Positions 23,408 to 30,097 of a stretch of 30,097 nucleotides of DNA are shown here, one piece after another. The notes beneath the pieces are model-generated. The model worked only from the letters and a program-made list of their open reading frames with translations. It was not told where the DNA came from and did no database searches. Every line of letters begins with the position of its first letter. The first letter of the stretch is position 1. The stretch comes from CAZEMR01 sp964513465 (GTDB taxonomy: Bacteria > Bacteroidota > Ignavibacteria > Kapaibacteriales > UBA2268), in contig CAZEMR010000039.1 of NCBI GenBank assembly GCA_964513465.1, positions 1 to 30,097 of the forward strand. The letters are read 5' to 3'. The position numbers and the translations under genes were made by a program.

Positions 23408-25630
23408 ATGCCGAAAAAATCCGAAGAGAATATAAGTCCGCTGCAATTCGTCAAAGGGGTCGGCCCGCGCCGCGCCGAGGCTCTTGCCGCCGAAGGGATT
23501 ACCACCCCCGCCGATCTCGTCGGATATTTCCCGCGCGCATATATCGACCGCAACGCCGCGGCTTCGCTTTCGCAATTGCGGACAATGCTCCGCCAGGAAA
23601 ATCTTTTCGAGCAGCACTCCGCCAGCGGCGATTTCGATATCCGGCGCGAGGTCAGCGTCGTCGCTTCGATTTCACGCGTCAATGAGAAAAAAGTCGGTCG
23701 CAATCGGCGAATGCTTGAGCTTTCGCTCGAGGACGGCAGCGGCGGCAGCGCGCGCATAATCTTCTGGAACCAGGTCAATTATCTCGCAAAAATTTATTCC
23801 GAGGGCGATCTTTTGGCAATCAGCGGCAAACCCGAAATCGACCGCTACGGAATGGTCAGCTTCCACCACCCGGAGATCGAAAAGATCGACGAGGAGGACG
23901 CCGAGCTATACCGCTCCGGCAAAATTCTGCCGAAATATCCGCTTACCCAGGAGATGCGAAAGACCGGCATCACCCACCGACTTCTGCGCAAGCTCGTAGC
24001 CGGAGTGATCGATGGCATCGCCAAACGCAGCCCGGAAACCCTCCCGCAGTGGATGCTCGACGAGCGGGGATTCCTTCCGCGCGACGAGGCAATCGTCCAG
24101 CTTCATTTCCCCGACAATTCCGAAAAGCTCGAAATCGCTCTGCGCCGCATGAAATTCGAAGAATTATTTTATTATGAATTAAATCTGGCAATCCGCAAGG
24201 AAAGTCGCCAAATCCGCGAGCGCGGCCCGGCGATCGATCCTAAAAGCCCCCTTGCGCGCAAATTATACGATTCGTTGCCGTTCGAACTCACCGGCGACCA
24301 AAAGAAAGCTCTCCGCGAATTCGCCGCCGATTTCGAATCGGGCAATCCTATGAACCGCCTGCTCCAGGGAGATGTCGGCTCGGGCAAAACCATAGTCGCC
24401 GTGCTGACAATGCTTATGGCGATCGACAACGGCTACCAGGTTGCGATGATGGCCCCCACCGAAATTCTCGCAGAGCAGCATTACCACACAATCCGGAACC
24501 TGCTCGAAGGATATGAAATTGAAACACTCGAATTGCTCGGCGGTCAGAAAGCCGCCCGCCGCCGCGAGGTACTCGCCCGAATCAGCTCCGGCGCAGCAAA
24601 GATCATCGTCGGCACCCATGCAATGTTCCAGAAAGATATCGAATACGACAATCTTGCGCTTATAATCGTCGATGAGCAGCACCGCTTCGGGGTTGCCCAG
24701 CGCGCCGAGCTCCGCAATCTGGCGGCGGCATCGCTCGCTGGAGCATCGCCCCACATCCTCGTGATGAGCGCCACACCCATCCCCCGCACGCTATCGATGA
24801 CATTCTACGGCGATCTGGACGTATCGATCATCCGCCAGATGCCCAAAAACCGCAAGCCTATCCGCACCCGCGTAGCATTCGAAAGCCAGCGCGACGCAGT
24901 CTATGACTTCCTTCGCGACGAGCTCGGCAGAGGCCGTCAGATTTATATAGTCTATCCCCTGGTCGAAAAATCAGAAAAACTCGAGCTGCGCGCCGCAGTC
25001 GATCACTTCGAGCGCTTAAACGATGAAGTATTCCACGAATTCCGTTGCGGACTGCTCCACGGACAGATGAAGTGGCCGGAAAAAGAAGAGGTTATGCGCG
25101 ATTTTAAAAATAAAAAATATGATGTATTGGTCTCGACTACCGTCATCGAGGTCGGAATCGACGTTGCCAACGCCACCGCCATGCTGATAGAAAATGCCGA
25201 GCGATTCGGACTTGCGCAGCTTCATCAGCTTCGGGGACGAGTCGGGCGGGGCAGCGAGCAATCCTATTGCATATTAATGACTAAGGACAATTTCAAATAT
25301 CAGATTCGTAATAAAACCGCCGCCGAAGAGGAAAAAGCAGCCGCAATTATCCGCCTGAAAACGATGGAGCAGACCAATGACGGATTCAAAATCGCGGAAG
25401 TCGATATGCAGCTCCGCGGGCCGGGCGATATTCTCGGCACAAAGCAATCCGGGCTGCCCGAATTCCGATTTGCCGATATTGTCAAAGATATCGAAATCAT
25501 CCACCAGGCGCGCACAGAAGCATTTGAAGTAATCTCCGCCGATCCGCAATTGCGCAGCGAAAAAAATGCGATTATTCGAAAAATATATATAGAAAAATAC
25601 CGCGACAGCGGCTATCTCGATATCGCCTGA
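23408..25630 (+). CDS. recG: ATP-dependent DNA helicase RecG
   Basis: Superfamily 2 helicase that regresses stalled replication forks and branch-migrates Holliday junctions. The 740-residue length is typical. The N-terminal wedge/OB region covers about 1-270 (PLQFVKGVGPRRAEAL at the start). Helicase motifs are GDVGSGKT (about 321-328, Walker A), APTEILAEQHY (Ia), DEQHRFG (about 422-428, motif II), MSATPIPRTL (about 453-462, motif III), then VSTTVIEVGIDVANA and QLHQLRGRVGRG (V and VI) and a GPGDILGTKQSGLPEFR C-terminus. All motifs are intact. It has no Shine-Dalgarno site. Its stop directly abuts that of the convergent response regulator, with no terminator between. Confidence 0.97.
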   Translation: MPKKSEENISPLQFVKGVGPRRAEALAAEGITTPADLVGYFPRAYIDRNAAASLSQLRTMLRQENLFEQHSASGDFDIRREVSVVASISRVNEKKVGRNRRMLELSLEDGSGGSARIIFWNQVNYLAKIYSEGDLLAISGKPEIDRYGMVSFHHPEIEKIDEEDAELYRSGKILPKYPLTQEMRKTGITHRLLRKLVAGVIDGIAKRSPETLPQWMLDERGFLPRDEAIVQLHFPDNSEKLEIALRRMKFEELFYYELNLAIRKESRQIRERGPAIDPKSPLARKLYDSLPFELTGDQKKALREFAADFESGNPMNRLLQGDVGSGKTIVAVLTMLMAIDNGYQVAMMAPTEILAEQHYHTIRNLLEGYEIETLELLGGQKAARRREVLARISSGAAKIIVGTHAMFQKDIEYDNLALIIVDEQHRFGVAQRAELRNLAAASLAGASPHILVMSATPIPRTLSMTFYGDLDVSIIRQMPKNRKPIRTRVAFESQRDAVYDFLRDELGRGRQIYIVYPLVEKSEKLELRAAVDHFERLNDEVFHEFRCGLLHGQMKWPEKEEVMRDFKNKKYDVLVSTTVIEVGIDVANATAMLIENAERFGLAQLHQLRGRVGRGSEQSYCILMTKDNFKYQIRNKTAAEEEKAAAIIRLKTMEQTNDGFKIAEVDMQLRGPGDILGTKQSGLPEFRFADIVKDIEIIHQARTEAFEVISADPQLRSEKNAIIRKIYIEKYRDSGYLDIA

Positions 25631-26305
25631 TCAATCCGGCGTCGAGCCTTCGTAATCGTAATTAAGCACCGCATAGCGGATCAGCCCGGCCGCATTCTTA
25701 ATTCCAAGCTTTTGCATAATGTTATATCTATGCGATTCCACCGTACGCACGCTGATACTCAGGCTGTCGGCGATTTCCTGACTGGTTTCGCCCTCGGCAA
25801 TCCGGTTGAGCACCTGCTGTTCGCGTTTTGTGATACTGACCTGCTCTCGCGCATCGGATTCCTGCGATGAATATTTTCTTTGTAATAAATTAAGAATTGA
25901 TTTGCTGAACACACGTTCGCCGCGCAGCACATTATGCAAGGATTTAACCAGATCGCCAGCGCTTATGTCCTTGGTCAGATAGCCGTTAGCGCCTGCGCTG
26001 AGCGATTGCTCCAGATGTTTGGAATCTTCGAAAGCCGTCAGAATTACCACAAGGGTCTTCGGGTCGGCGGCTTTGATTTCTTTGGCGGCTTCGATCCCGC
26101 TTTTTTTGGGCATTAAAATATCCAGCAGAGCAATATCCGGTTTGTAATATCTGACCAGCTCGACAGCATCTGCGCCATTTGCTGCCTCTTCGGTGATATG
26201 AAAGCTTTTATCAATTGAAAGCAGGCGTCGCAATCCGGCTCTCACCACTTCGTGGTCATCGGCCAGAATGATGGAAATCTTATCCTCAAAAGTACTTAAG
26301 CCCAT
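25631..26305 (-). CDS. NarL/LuxR-family response regulator
   Basis: A 224-residue two-component regulator. The receiver domain (about 8-125) has the acidic pair Asp16/Asp17, the phosphoacceptor in LLDILMP (Asp62) and a conserved Lys in GYLTKDIS. The C-terminal LuxR helix-turn-helix (about 155-215) is ITKREQQVLNRIAEGETSQE followed by IADSLSISVRTVESHRYNI. I chose ATG 26305 because AGGA lies 6 bp upstream; the TTG at 26311 would sit directly against that site. It begins 2 bp after the nadE stop, so the two are co-transcribed. No kinase is adjacent. Confidence 0.95.
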   Translation of the reverse strand: MGLSTFEDKISIILADDHEVVRAGLRRLLSIDKSFHITEEAANGADAVELVRYYKPDIALLDILMPKKSGIEAAKEIKAADPKTLVVILTAFEDSKHLEQSLSAGANGYLTKDISAGDLVKSLHNVLRGERVFSKSILNLLQRKYSSQESDAREQVSITKREQQVLNRIAEGETSQEIADSLSISVRTVESHRYNIMQKLGIKNAAGLIRYAVLNYDYEGSTPD

Positions 26306-26307
26306 AC

Positions 26308-28278
26308 TCAATCCTGATTGGTGGATAATTCTTCGCTTATCCGATTGATCTCGTCAATCCACAGCCCCGCCGAGGCGTCGCTGGGCATCCGCCAGTTGCC
26401 GCGCGGCGAGAGTGCAACCGTTCCGACCTTGACTCCGTCGGGCATTGCCGAGCGCTTGAATTGTTGACTCACAAAGCGCTGGTAGAATTCCCGCATCCAG
26501 TTGATTATTTCGAGATCGGTATATTTTTCGCGGAAAGCATTCTGCGCAAGGAAAAAGATTTTCCGCGGCGAAAAGCAATATCTGATGAAATAATACAAAA
26601 AGAAATCATGCAGAATATATGGCCCGATTGTCTTCTCGGTCTCCTGCATTATCCGGCCCTCGGCGTCGGCGGGCAGCAGCTCCGGCGAAATCGGCGTTTC
26701 GATTATATCCCCCAGAGTCCTGGCGATTTCCCCTTCGAATTCCGCTTCCACAGCGTATTCGATTATATATTTAACCAATGTTTTCGGAATTCCCGCATTT
26801 ACGCCGTACATCGACATCTGGTCGCCGCCATAAGTGCACCAGCCCAGCGCCAGCTCCGAGAGATCGCCCGTACCGATCACCAGCCCTTTGTGCTTATTCG
26901 CAAGGTCCATCAGCATCAGAGTCCGTATCCGCGCCTGGGCATTTTCGTAAACTACATCATACTCGTCGGGGTTATGCGCAATTGATTCCAGATGAATCTG
27001 CGCCTCGCGCATAATCGGGATTTCCTCGAAACTTACCCCCAGCCCCTCGCATAATTTCTCCGCATTCGATTTTGTGCGGCCGGTAGTGCCGAATCCCGGC
27101 ATCGAGTATGCCCGGATATTCTTGCGGTCGAAGCCCATATTATCAAACGCCCGCACACATGTGATCAGCGCCAGAGTTGAGTCCAGCCCGCCCGATACGC
27201 CGATCACCGCCGTGTGGCTGTTGATATGCGTCATCCGCTTTGCCAGGCCGGTAGTCTGTATGCTGAAAATCTCGCGGCATACCTCGCTGCGTTCGGCTTT
27301 CTGCGGCGGCACAAACGGCATCGGCGGCACATATCGCATGCAATTCTCTACCTCTGGCTCCTCTATCCGCACTTCGATCATCCGATAATTGCGGCTCTGC
27401 CGCGCAAACGCATACGAATTATTCTTAATCCGCTCCGAGGCAAGCCTGATCAGATCAATATCCGCATAGCAAATCTGGGTGTCGAACCGGAAGCGCTCTG
27501 TTTCGGCCAGCATCTTCGAATTCTCGGCAATCATGCAGTGCCCCGGATATACCAGATCCGTCGTGCTTTCGCCCGGCCCGCAGCCGGCATATATATATGC
27601 CCCCAGGCATCGCGCCGATTGCTGCCGCACAAGGTCCCGCCTGTAGGCAAGCTTGCCCAGATACTCATCGCTGGCCGATAAATTGAAAATCACATTCGCG
27701 CCCGCAAGCGTCATATCGAGGCTGGGCGGGATCACCGTCCACAAATCCTCGCATATCTCCGCCCCGAAAATAAACCGAGGAAAATCCTCCAGCCTGAATA
27801 AAATATCCGCCCCGAATGGCACAGGCTCCCCGCCGATCGCGATCTCGTCCGTGTTCCGGTCGAACTCCGACGAAAACCAGCGCTCCTCGTAATACTGATT
27901 CGTATTGCAAAGATAAACCTTCGGGATCACCCCGCAAATCCGGCCCGACGCTATCACCACCGCCGTATTGTATAATTTATCCAGCGTAGCCACAGGCGCC
28001 CCGACGATTGCGATGCTGCCCGTCCGGGCCGTGTGGGCCTCGATGTCGCGCAGGCACTTCCCCGTTCGAGCGAGCAAATTGTCCTGATAAATCAAATCGC
28101 CGATCGTATAGCCCGTGATCGCCATCTCGGGGAAAACCACGATGCGGCACCCATTATCCGACGCCGTATTTATCGCTTCAATAATTTTTCCGGTATTGAA
28201 TTCAGGGTCTGCAATCTTCAGTTCCGGCGCACACGCGGCCACCCGGAACATATCATATCGGGATAATTTGAAAGTCAT
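26308..28278 (-). CDS. nadE: Glutamine-dependent NAD+ synthetase
   Basis: Last step of NAD synthesis: amidation of deamido-NAD using ATP, with ammonia from glutamine channelled between two domains. It is a 656-residue fusion. The N-terminal nitrilase-type glutaminase has the catalytic triad Glu51 (VVFPEMAITGYT), Lys120 (VIPKVYLCN) and Cys176 (FGAEICEDLW). The C-terminal synthetase has the PP-loop VSGGLDSTLALI (361-372), FGTTGRTKSNAE and GTGDLSELALGWCTYGGDQM. Length and domain order match the bacterial two-domain form (as in Mycobacterium). The response regulator follows in the same operon. No Shine-Dalgarno site is seen. Confidence 0.97.
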   Translation of the reverse strand: MTFKLSRYDMFRVAACAPELKIADPEFNTGKIIEAINTASDNGCRIVVFPEMAITGYTIGDLIYQDNLLARTGKCLRDIEAHTARTGSIAIVGAPVATLDKLYNTAVVIASGRICGVIPKVYLCNTNQYYEERWFSSEFDRNTDEIAIGGEPVPFGADILFRLEDFPRFIFGAEICEDLWTVIPPSLDMTLAGANVIFNLSASDEYLGKLAYRRDLVRQQSARCLGAYIYAGCGPGESTTDLVYPGHCMIAENSKMLAETERFRFDTQICYADIDLIRLASERIKNNSYAFARQSRNYRMIEVRIEEPEVENCMRYVPPMPFVPPQKAERSEVCREIFSIQTTGLAKRMTHINSHTAVIGVSGGLDSTLALITCVRAFDNMGFDRKNIRAYSMPGFGTTGRTKSNAEKLCEGLGVSFEEIPIMREAQIHLESIAHNPDEYDVVYENAQARIRTLMLMDLANKHKGLVIGTGDLSELALGWCTYGGDQMSMYGVNAGIPKTLVKYIIEYAVEAEFEGEIARTLGDIIETPISPELLPADAEGRIMQETEKTIGPYILHDFFLYYFIRYCFSPRKIFFLAQNAFREKYTDLEIINWMREFYQRFVSQQFKRSAMPDGVKVGTVALSPRGNWRMPSDASAGLWIDEINRISEELSTNQD

Positions 28279-28703
28279 ATTGCTTTTTGATAATAATGGA
28301 AATATTGACGAAATTTAGTCAATTATCAATTCATTATCAAATTAAATGTGTGAAAACGCGCGATTTCGGGCATCCGACCAGACCCCTTGCACTCATTTGC
28401 ATCAATTTCGGGAAAATCGTTTCGACTGCAAAAATATTTGTAATAATTTGGAATATAATGCTTTAGGAGAATCGGCCAAAAGTGCAATCGACTGCAAAAA
28501 AGCGCAGCCAGAAGAAAATTGATGTGAATTAATGCAATCCATTTATTTGGCAAAAATCCGGGAAATCAAAGAACAATCGCGATCCGCAGCCGGACCGCAC
28601 CCGCGATATAACAAATAATCCGCCAACCCCAACGCAACCGTTTATAAATCATTTCTAATCGGATCCTGGAATTCGGATTGTGGTCTCAGATTCCTTTGCC
28701 AAC

Positions 28704-28715
28704 GGGCTAAAGCCC
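28704..28715. repeat. Short palindrome GGGCT-AA-AGCCC
   Basis: A perfect 5-bp inverted repeat with a 2-base centre, preceded by AAC and followed by TCTGCGC, 32 bp before the REP-like element. TATATTTG (28724-28731), a TAnnTTTG match, follows, but without a well-placed -33 TTG. Confidence 0.5.
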
Positions 28716-28746
28716 TCTGCGCTTATATTTGTCATTCATTTATTAT

Positions 28747-28785
28747 GTCACTGCGAGGAACGAAGCGACGAAGCAGTCTCAATCC
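28747..28785. repeat. REP-like intergenic element
   Basis: The sequence begins GTCACTGCGAGGAACGAAG and ends GCAGTCTCAATCC. ACTGC (28750-28754) and GCAGT (28773-28777) pair around an inner CGAAGCGACGAAG. It resembles a dispersed intergenic repeat with the core GCGAGGA-CGAAG-GACGAAGCA that I recall from many unrelated bacterial genomes. One copy is seen in this window. Confidence 0.6.
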
Positions 28786-28823
28786 ACTTTGATGATTTTA
28801 TATGAAAATATCTCTTTCCCGCA

Positions 28824-28876
28824 GATCAATCTGATCAAGTAAGACATTAATATTAATATATTCTGATATATTCTGA
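28824..28876. promoter_or_regulatory. Repeats upstream of tcmP (possible operator)
   Basis: GATCA-ATC-TGATC (28824-28836) is a perfect inverted repeat. TATATTCTGA occurs twice in tandem (28857-28876). Both lie 70-120 bp before the tcmP ATG in very AT-rich DNA. An operator or promoter role is a guess from position. Confidence 0.35.
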
Positions 28877-28944
28877 AATATATTTATGTAGATATATTAA
28901 AAATTTATATATTAATAACAATCAAAACCCATAAGAGGTATGTT

Positions 28945-29886
28945 ATGTCTAATCCATTGAATTTGCATTCTATTCCCAACCAGGGCTGCAAAAAAGAGTG
29001 CAACAAAGAAAAAAGAATGATCTATACTGAAAATGACCTATGTACCGAAACCAATTCCCTGCTAGATAATCTTCCGATCAGATGTGTCGGTGAATGGGGC
29101 AGAGAAAAAATCTTTTTCCTTGTACAATATTTTGGGATTTTCTCTCAAGGAATGAAGAACAAATGGCCTGGAAAATTAAATTATATTGAAATATGTAGTG
29201 GCCCGGGCAGATGTATAGATCGAAAAAATGGCGATGAATTCGATGGCACCGCCCGGAGCATTATTTTGCATGAAGCTTTTCAATATATTAGAAATGCTCT
29301 GTTTTTTGATAACAATGACATAGTCGTGCAAACATTGAATGAAAGAATACAAAATGTAAACATATCAAATGCTCGGGCATATATTGGAGATTATTATCAA
29401 CCCGAAAGTATAACAAAAATTATCCAGGATAAAATTACCAAAAACTGTCTGAATTTGATTTTTATCGATCCTACGGATTGCAGTGTGCCAGTCGATATGA
29501 TCAAATCTTTGAAAGACGTTGTAAATAATGTTGATCTTGTAATAAACGTAGCCACTGGTACGGATTTCAACAGAAATATCAAAAACGCAGTTTTAAACAA
29601 AAACGAAAAATTAAAAGAAAAATATTCAAAATTTCTGGGAAGTCAAGAATATTTCAAAGACAACGAAGTACTGCGAAACGTCGATTATGGGAATGATAGA
29701 AAATTACGCGAAAAATTTAGAGAATATTATCAGAATAGTTTAAGAAAATTGGGGTTCGGATATTTTGATGTTAAATTTGTGAAGAATTTTTATGATATTG
29801 TATTTGCAAGTGGCCACGAAAAAGGATTAGATTTCTGGCGAAAAGCCACTAAATATAAATTTGACGGTCAGAAAGGAATGTTTTGA
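28945..29886 (+). CDS. tcmP: Three-Cys-motif partner protein TcmP (methyltransferase-like)
   Basis: A 313-residue protein of the TcmP family, named because its gene often sits beside a gene for a three-Cys (CX6CX2C) protein, as here. It looks like a Rossmann-fold methyltransferase: YIEICSGPGR (80-89) resembles motif I, FFDNND (120-125) an acidic strand end, AYIGDYY (145-151) and FIDPTDCSVP (173-182) a catalytic-type motif IV. An N-terminal extension holds Cys15, Cys19 and Cys33. AGAGG (28934-28938) precedes the ATG. Codon use (AAA, GAA, ATA, AGA) and composition are far more AT-rich than the chromosome around it, a sign of transfer. The next gene starts 1 bp after the stop. Biochemical function is unknown; the methyltransferase reading is inference. 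Confidence 0.88.
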   Translation: MSNPLNLHSIPNQGCKKECNKEKRMIYTENDLCTETNSLLDNLPIRCVGEWGREKIFFLVQYFGIFSQGMKNKWPGKLNYIEICSGPGRCIDRKNGDEFDGTARSIILHEAFQYIRNALFFDNNDIVVQTLNERIQNVNISNARAYIGDYYQPESITKIIQDKITKNCLNLIFIDPTDCSVPVDMIKSLKDVVNNVDLVINVATGTDFNRNIKNAVLNKNEKLKEKYSKFLGSQEYFKDNEVLRNVDYGNDRKLREKFREYYQNSLRKLGFGYFDVKFVKNFYDIVFASGHEKGLDFWRKATKYKFDGQKGMF

Positions 29887-29887
29887 T

Positions 29888-30097
29888 ATGGCAGCTTCTA
29901 AAATTGAATGGACTGAAATGACATGGAATCCATCTACCGGGTGTACCAAAATATCCGAAGGCTGCGCTAATTGTTACGCTGAAATTATGGCCAGACGACT
30001 TAAAGCAATGGGAATTACAAAATACGAGAATGGTTTTCACTTCACTTGCCATCATCAAGAATTAGCGGCCCCATTTGAATGGAAAAAAAATCGAATC
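29888..30097 (+). CDS. Three-Cys (Gp37/Gp68, DUF5131) radical-SAM-like protein, N-terminal part
   Basis: The first 70 codons are visible; the gene runs off the right edge. The start reads KIEWTEMTWNPSTGCTKISE and then GCANCYAEIMARRLKAMG, the hallmark of the phage Gp37/Gp68 family (DUF5131). Cys19, Cys26 and Cys29 form CX6CX2C. The stretch WNPxxGC...GCxxCYA recalls the NPYxGC...C.YCYAR cluster loop of SplB-like radical-SAM proteins, so an Fe-S cluster and radical-SAM chemistry are plausible but unproven. It starts 1 bp after the tcmP stop, so the two are made together and probably work together. Family members of this type are found on phages and other mobile elements. Confidence 0.9.
   Translation, partial: MAASKIEWTEMTWNPSTGCTKISEGCANCYAEIMARRLKAMGITKYENGFHFTCHHQELAAPFEWKKNRI

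Larger units (their letters stand above)
28279..28944. other. 666-bp gene-free region between nadE and the TcmP cassette
   Basis: I see no credible gene here. It holds the nadE promoter side (minus-strand TATTTTTG at 28436-28429 is a possible -7 element), a 13-base direct repeat TCGACTGCAAAAA at 28422-28434 and 28488-28500, a GGGCT-AA-AGCCC palindrome, a REP-like element, and an AT-rich promoter-like stretch with short repeats before tcmP. Composition changes from the moderate GC of the chromosome to markedly AT-rich from about 28800 on. It is the probable junction of the acquired cassette. Confidence 0.6.

Noticed and set aside
2810..26305. Pairing the orphan kinase (2810-5032) with the orphan LuxR-type regulator (25631-26305) as one two-component system
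   Set aside because: They are over 20 kb apart, and NarL-type regulators usually pair with HisKA_3 kinases, whereas this kinase has a classical HisKA-like HD motif.
28326..28553. A 75-codon open frame on the minus strand in the gene-free region
   Set aside because: Its translation has no recognisable motif or domain pattern, it lacks a ribosome binding site, and it overlaps short direct repeats; chance is the simplest explanation.
28747..28785. REP-like element as part of a CRISPR repeat or attachment site
   Set aside because: Only one copy is present and no integrase or second att copy lies in the window; it better fits a dispersed intergenic repeat.
1..30097. tRNA, rRNA or other structural RNA genes
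   Set aside because: I examined all gaps longer than about 100 bp and saw no cloverleaf-like or rRNA-like sequence.

Overview
The window is about 30 kb of a bacterial chromosome from the Bacteroidota/Chlorobiota (FCB) side of the tree, possibly near Ignavibacteriota or Kapabacteria. Four observations point there: a large secreted protein with a C-terminal type IX secretion (Por) sorting domain, a GWxTD-domain protein, a DksA/TraR-like protein of the form common in Bacteroidota, and several promoters with the Bacteroidota -7 element TAnnTTTG. Shine-Dalgarno sites are often weak or absent. The phylum call is inference; the genus cannot be read from the sequence. Two runs of exactly 100 N (11706-11805, 19112-19211) are scaffold gaps of unknown true length.

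Layout. 1-387 (-): the start of glyA, carrying an in-frame TAA. 589-1008 (+): a small membrane protein with a zinc-ribbon-like Cys cluster. 990-5501 (-): a tight operon ispF - PAS sensor kinase - ruvX - GWxTD protein. 5622-7078 (+): xseA-xseB (exonuclease VII), ending at a hairpin shared with a convergent Spy-like lipoprotein (7129-7878, -). 8115-11360 (+): isoleucyl-tRNA synthetase with a swapped signature motif. 11485-12578 (+): a histone-H1-like Lys/Ala/Pro tail fused to a DksA-like domain, followed by a strong terminator. 12659-14373 (+): lspA and a RluD-type pseudouridine synthase, overlapping by ATGA. 14578-17793 (+): the T9SS-exported beta-propeller/Ig protein. 17869-19849 (-): a retropepsin-like lipoprotein and an alpha/beta hydrolase, both with altered catalytic residues. 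20117-22909 (+): tetR-tolC-hlyD, an efflux operon with no inner-membrane pump. 23065-23286 (+): a small antitoxin-like gene framed by a 29-bp direct repeat that contains a promoter -7 element. 23408-25630 (+): recG. 25631-28278 (-): glutamine-dependent NAD synthetase followed by a LuxR-type response regulator.

After a 666-bp gene-free stretch with REP-like repeats, composition turns clearly AT-rich and a two-gene cassette begins: TcmP (28945-29886), a methyltransferase-like 'three-Cys-motif partner', and, one base later, the start of its three-Cys partner (Gp37/Gp68, DUF5131; CX6CX2C), cut by the window end. This is the best candidate for an acquired system of unknown function.

Most of the rest is housekeeping: one-carbon metabolism, isoprenoid and NAD synthesis, DNA repair, translation and envelope biogenesis. 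The most checkable oddities are the GIHH motif of IleRS (predicting natural mupirocin resistance), the duplicated promoter segment around the antitoxin-like gene, the H1-DksA fusion, and the nonsense codon in glyA.
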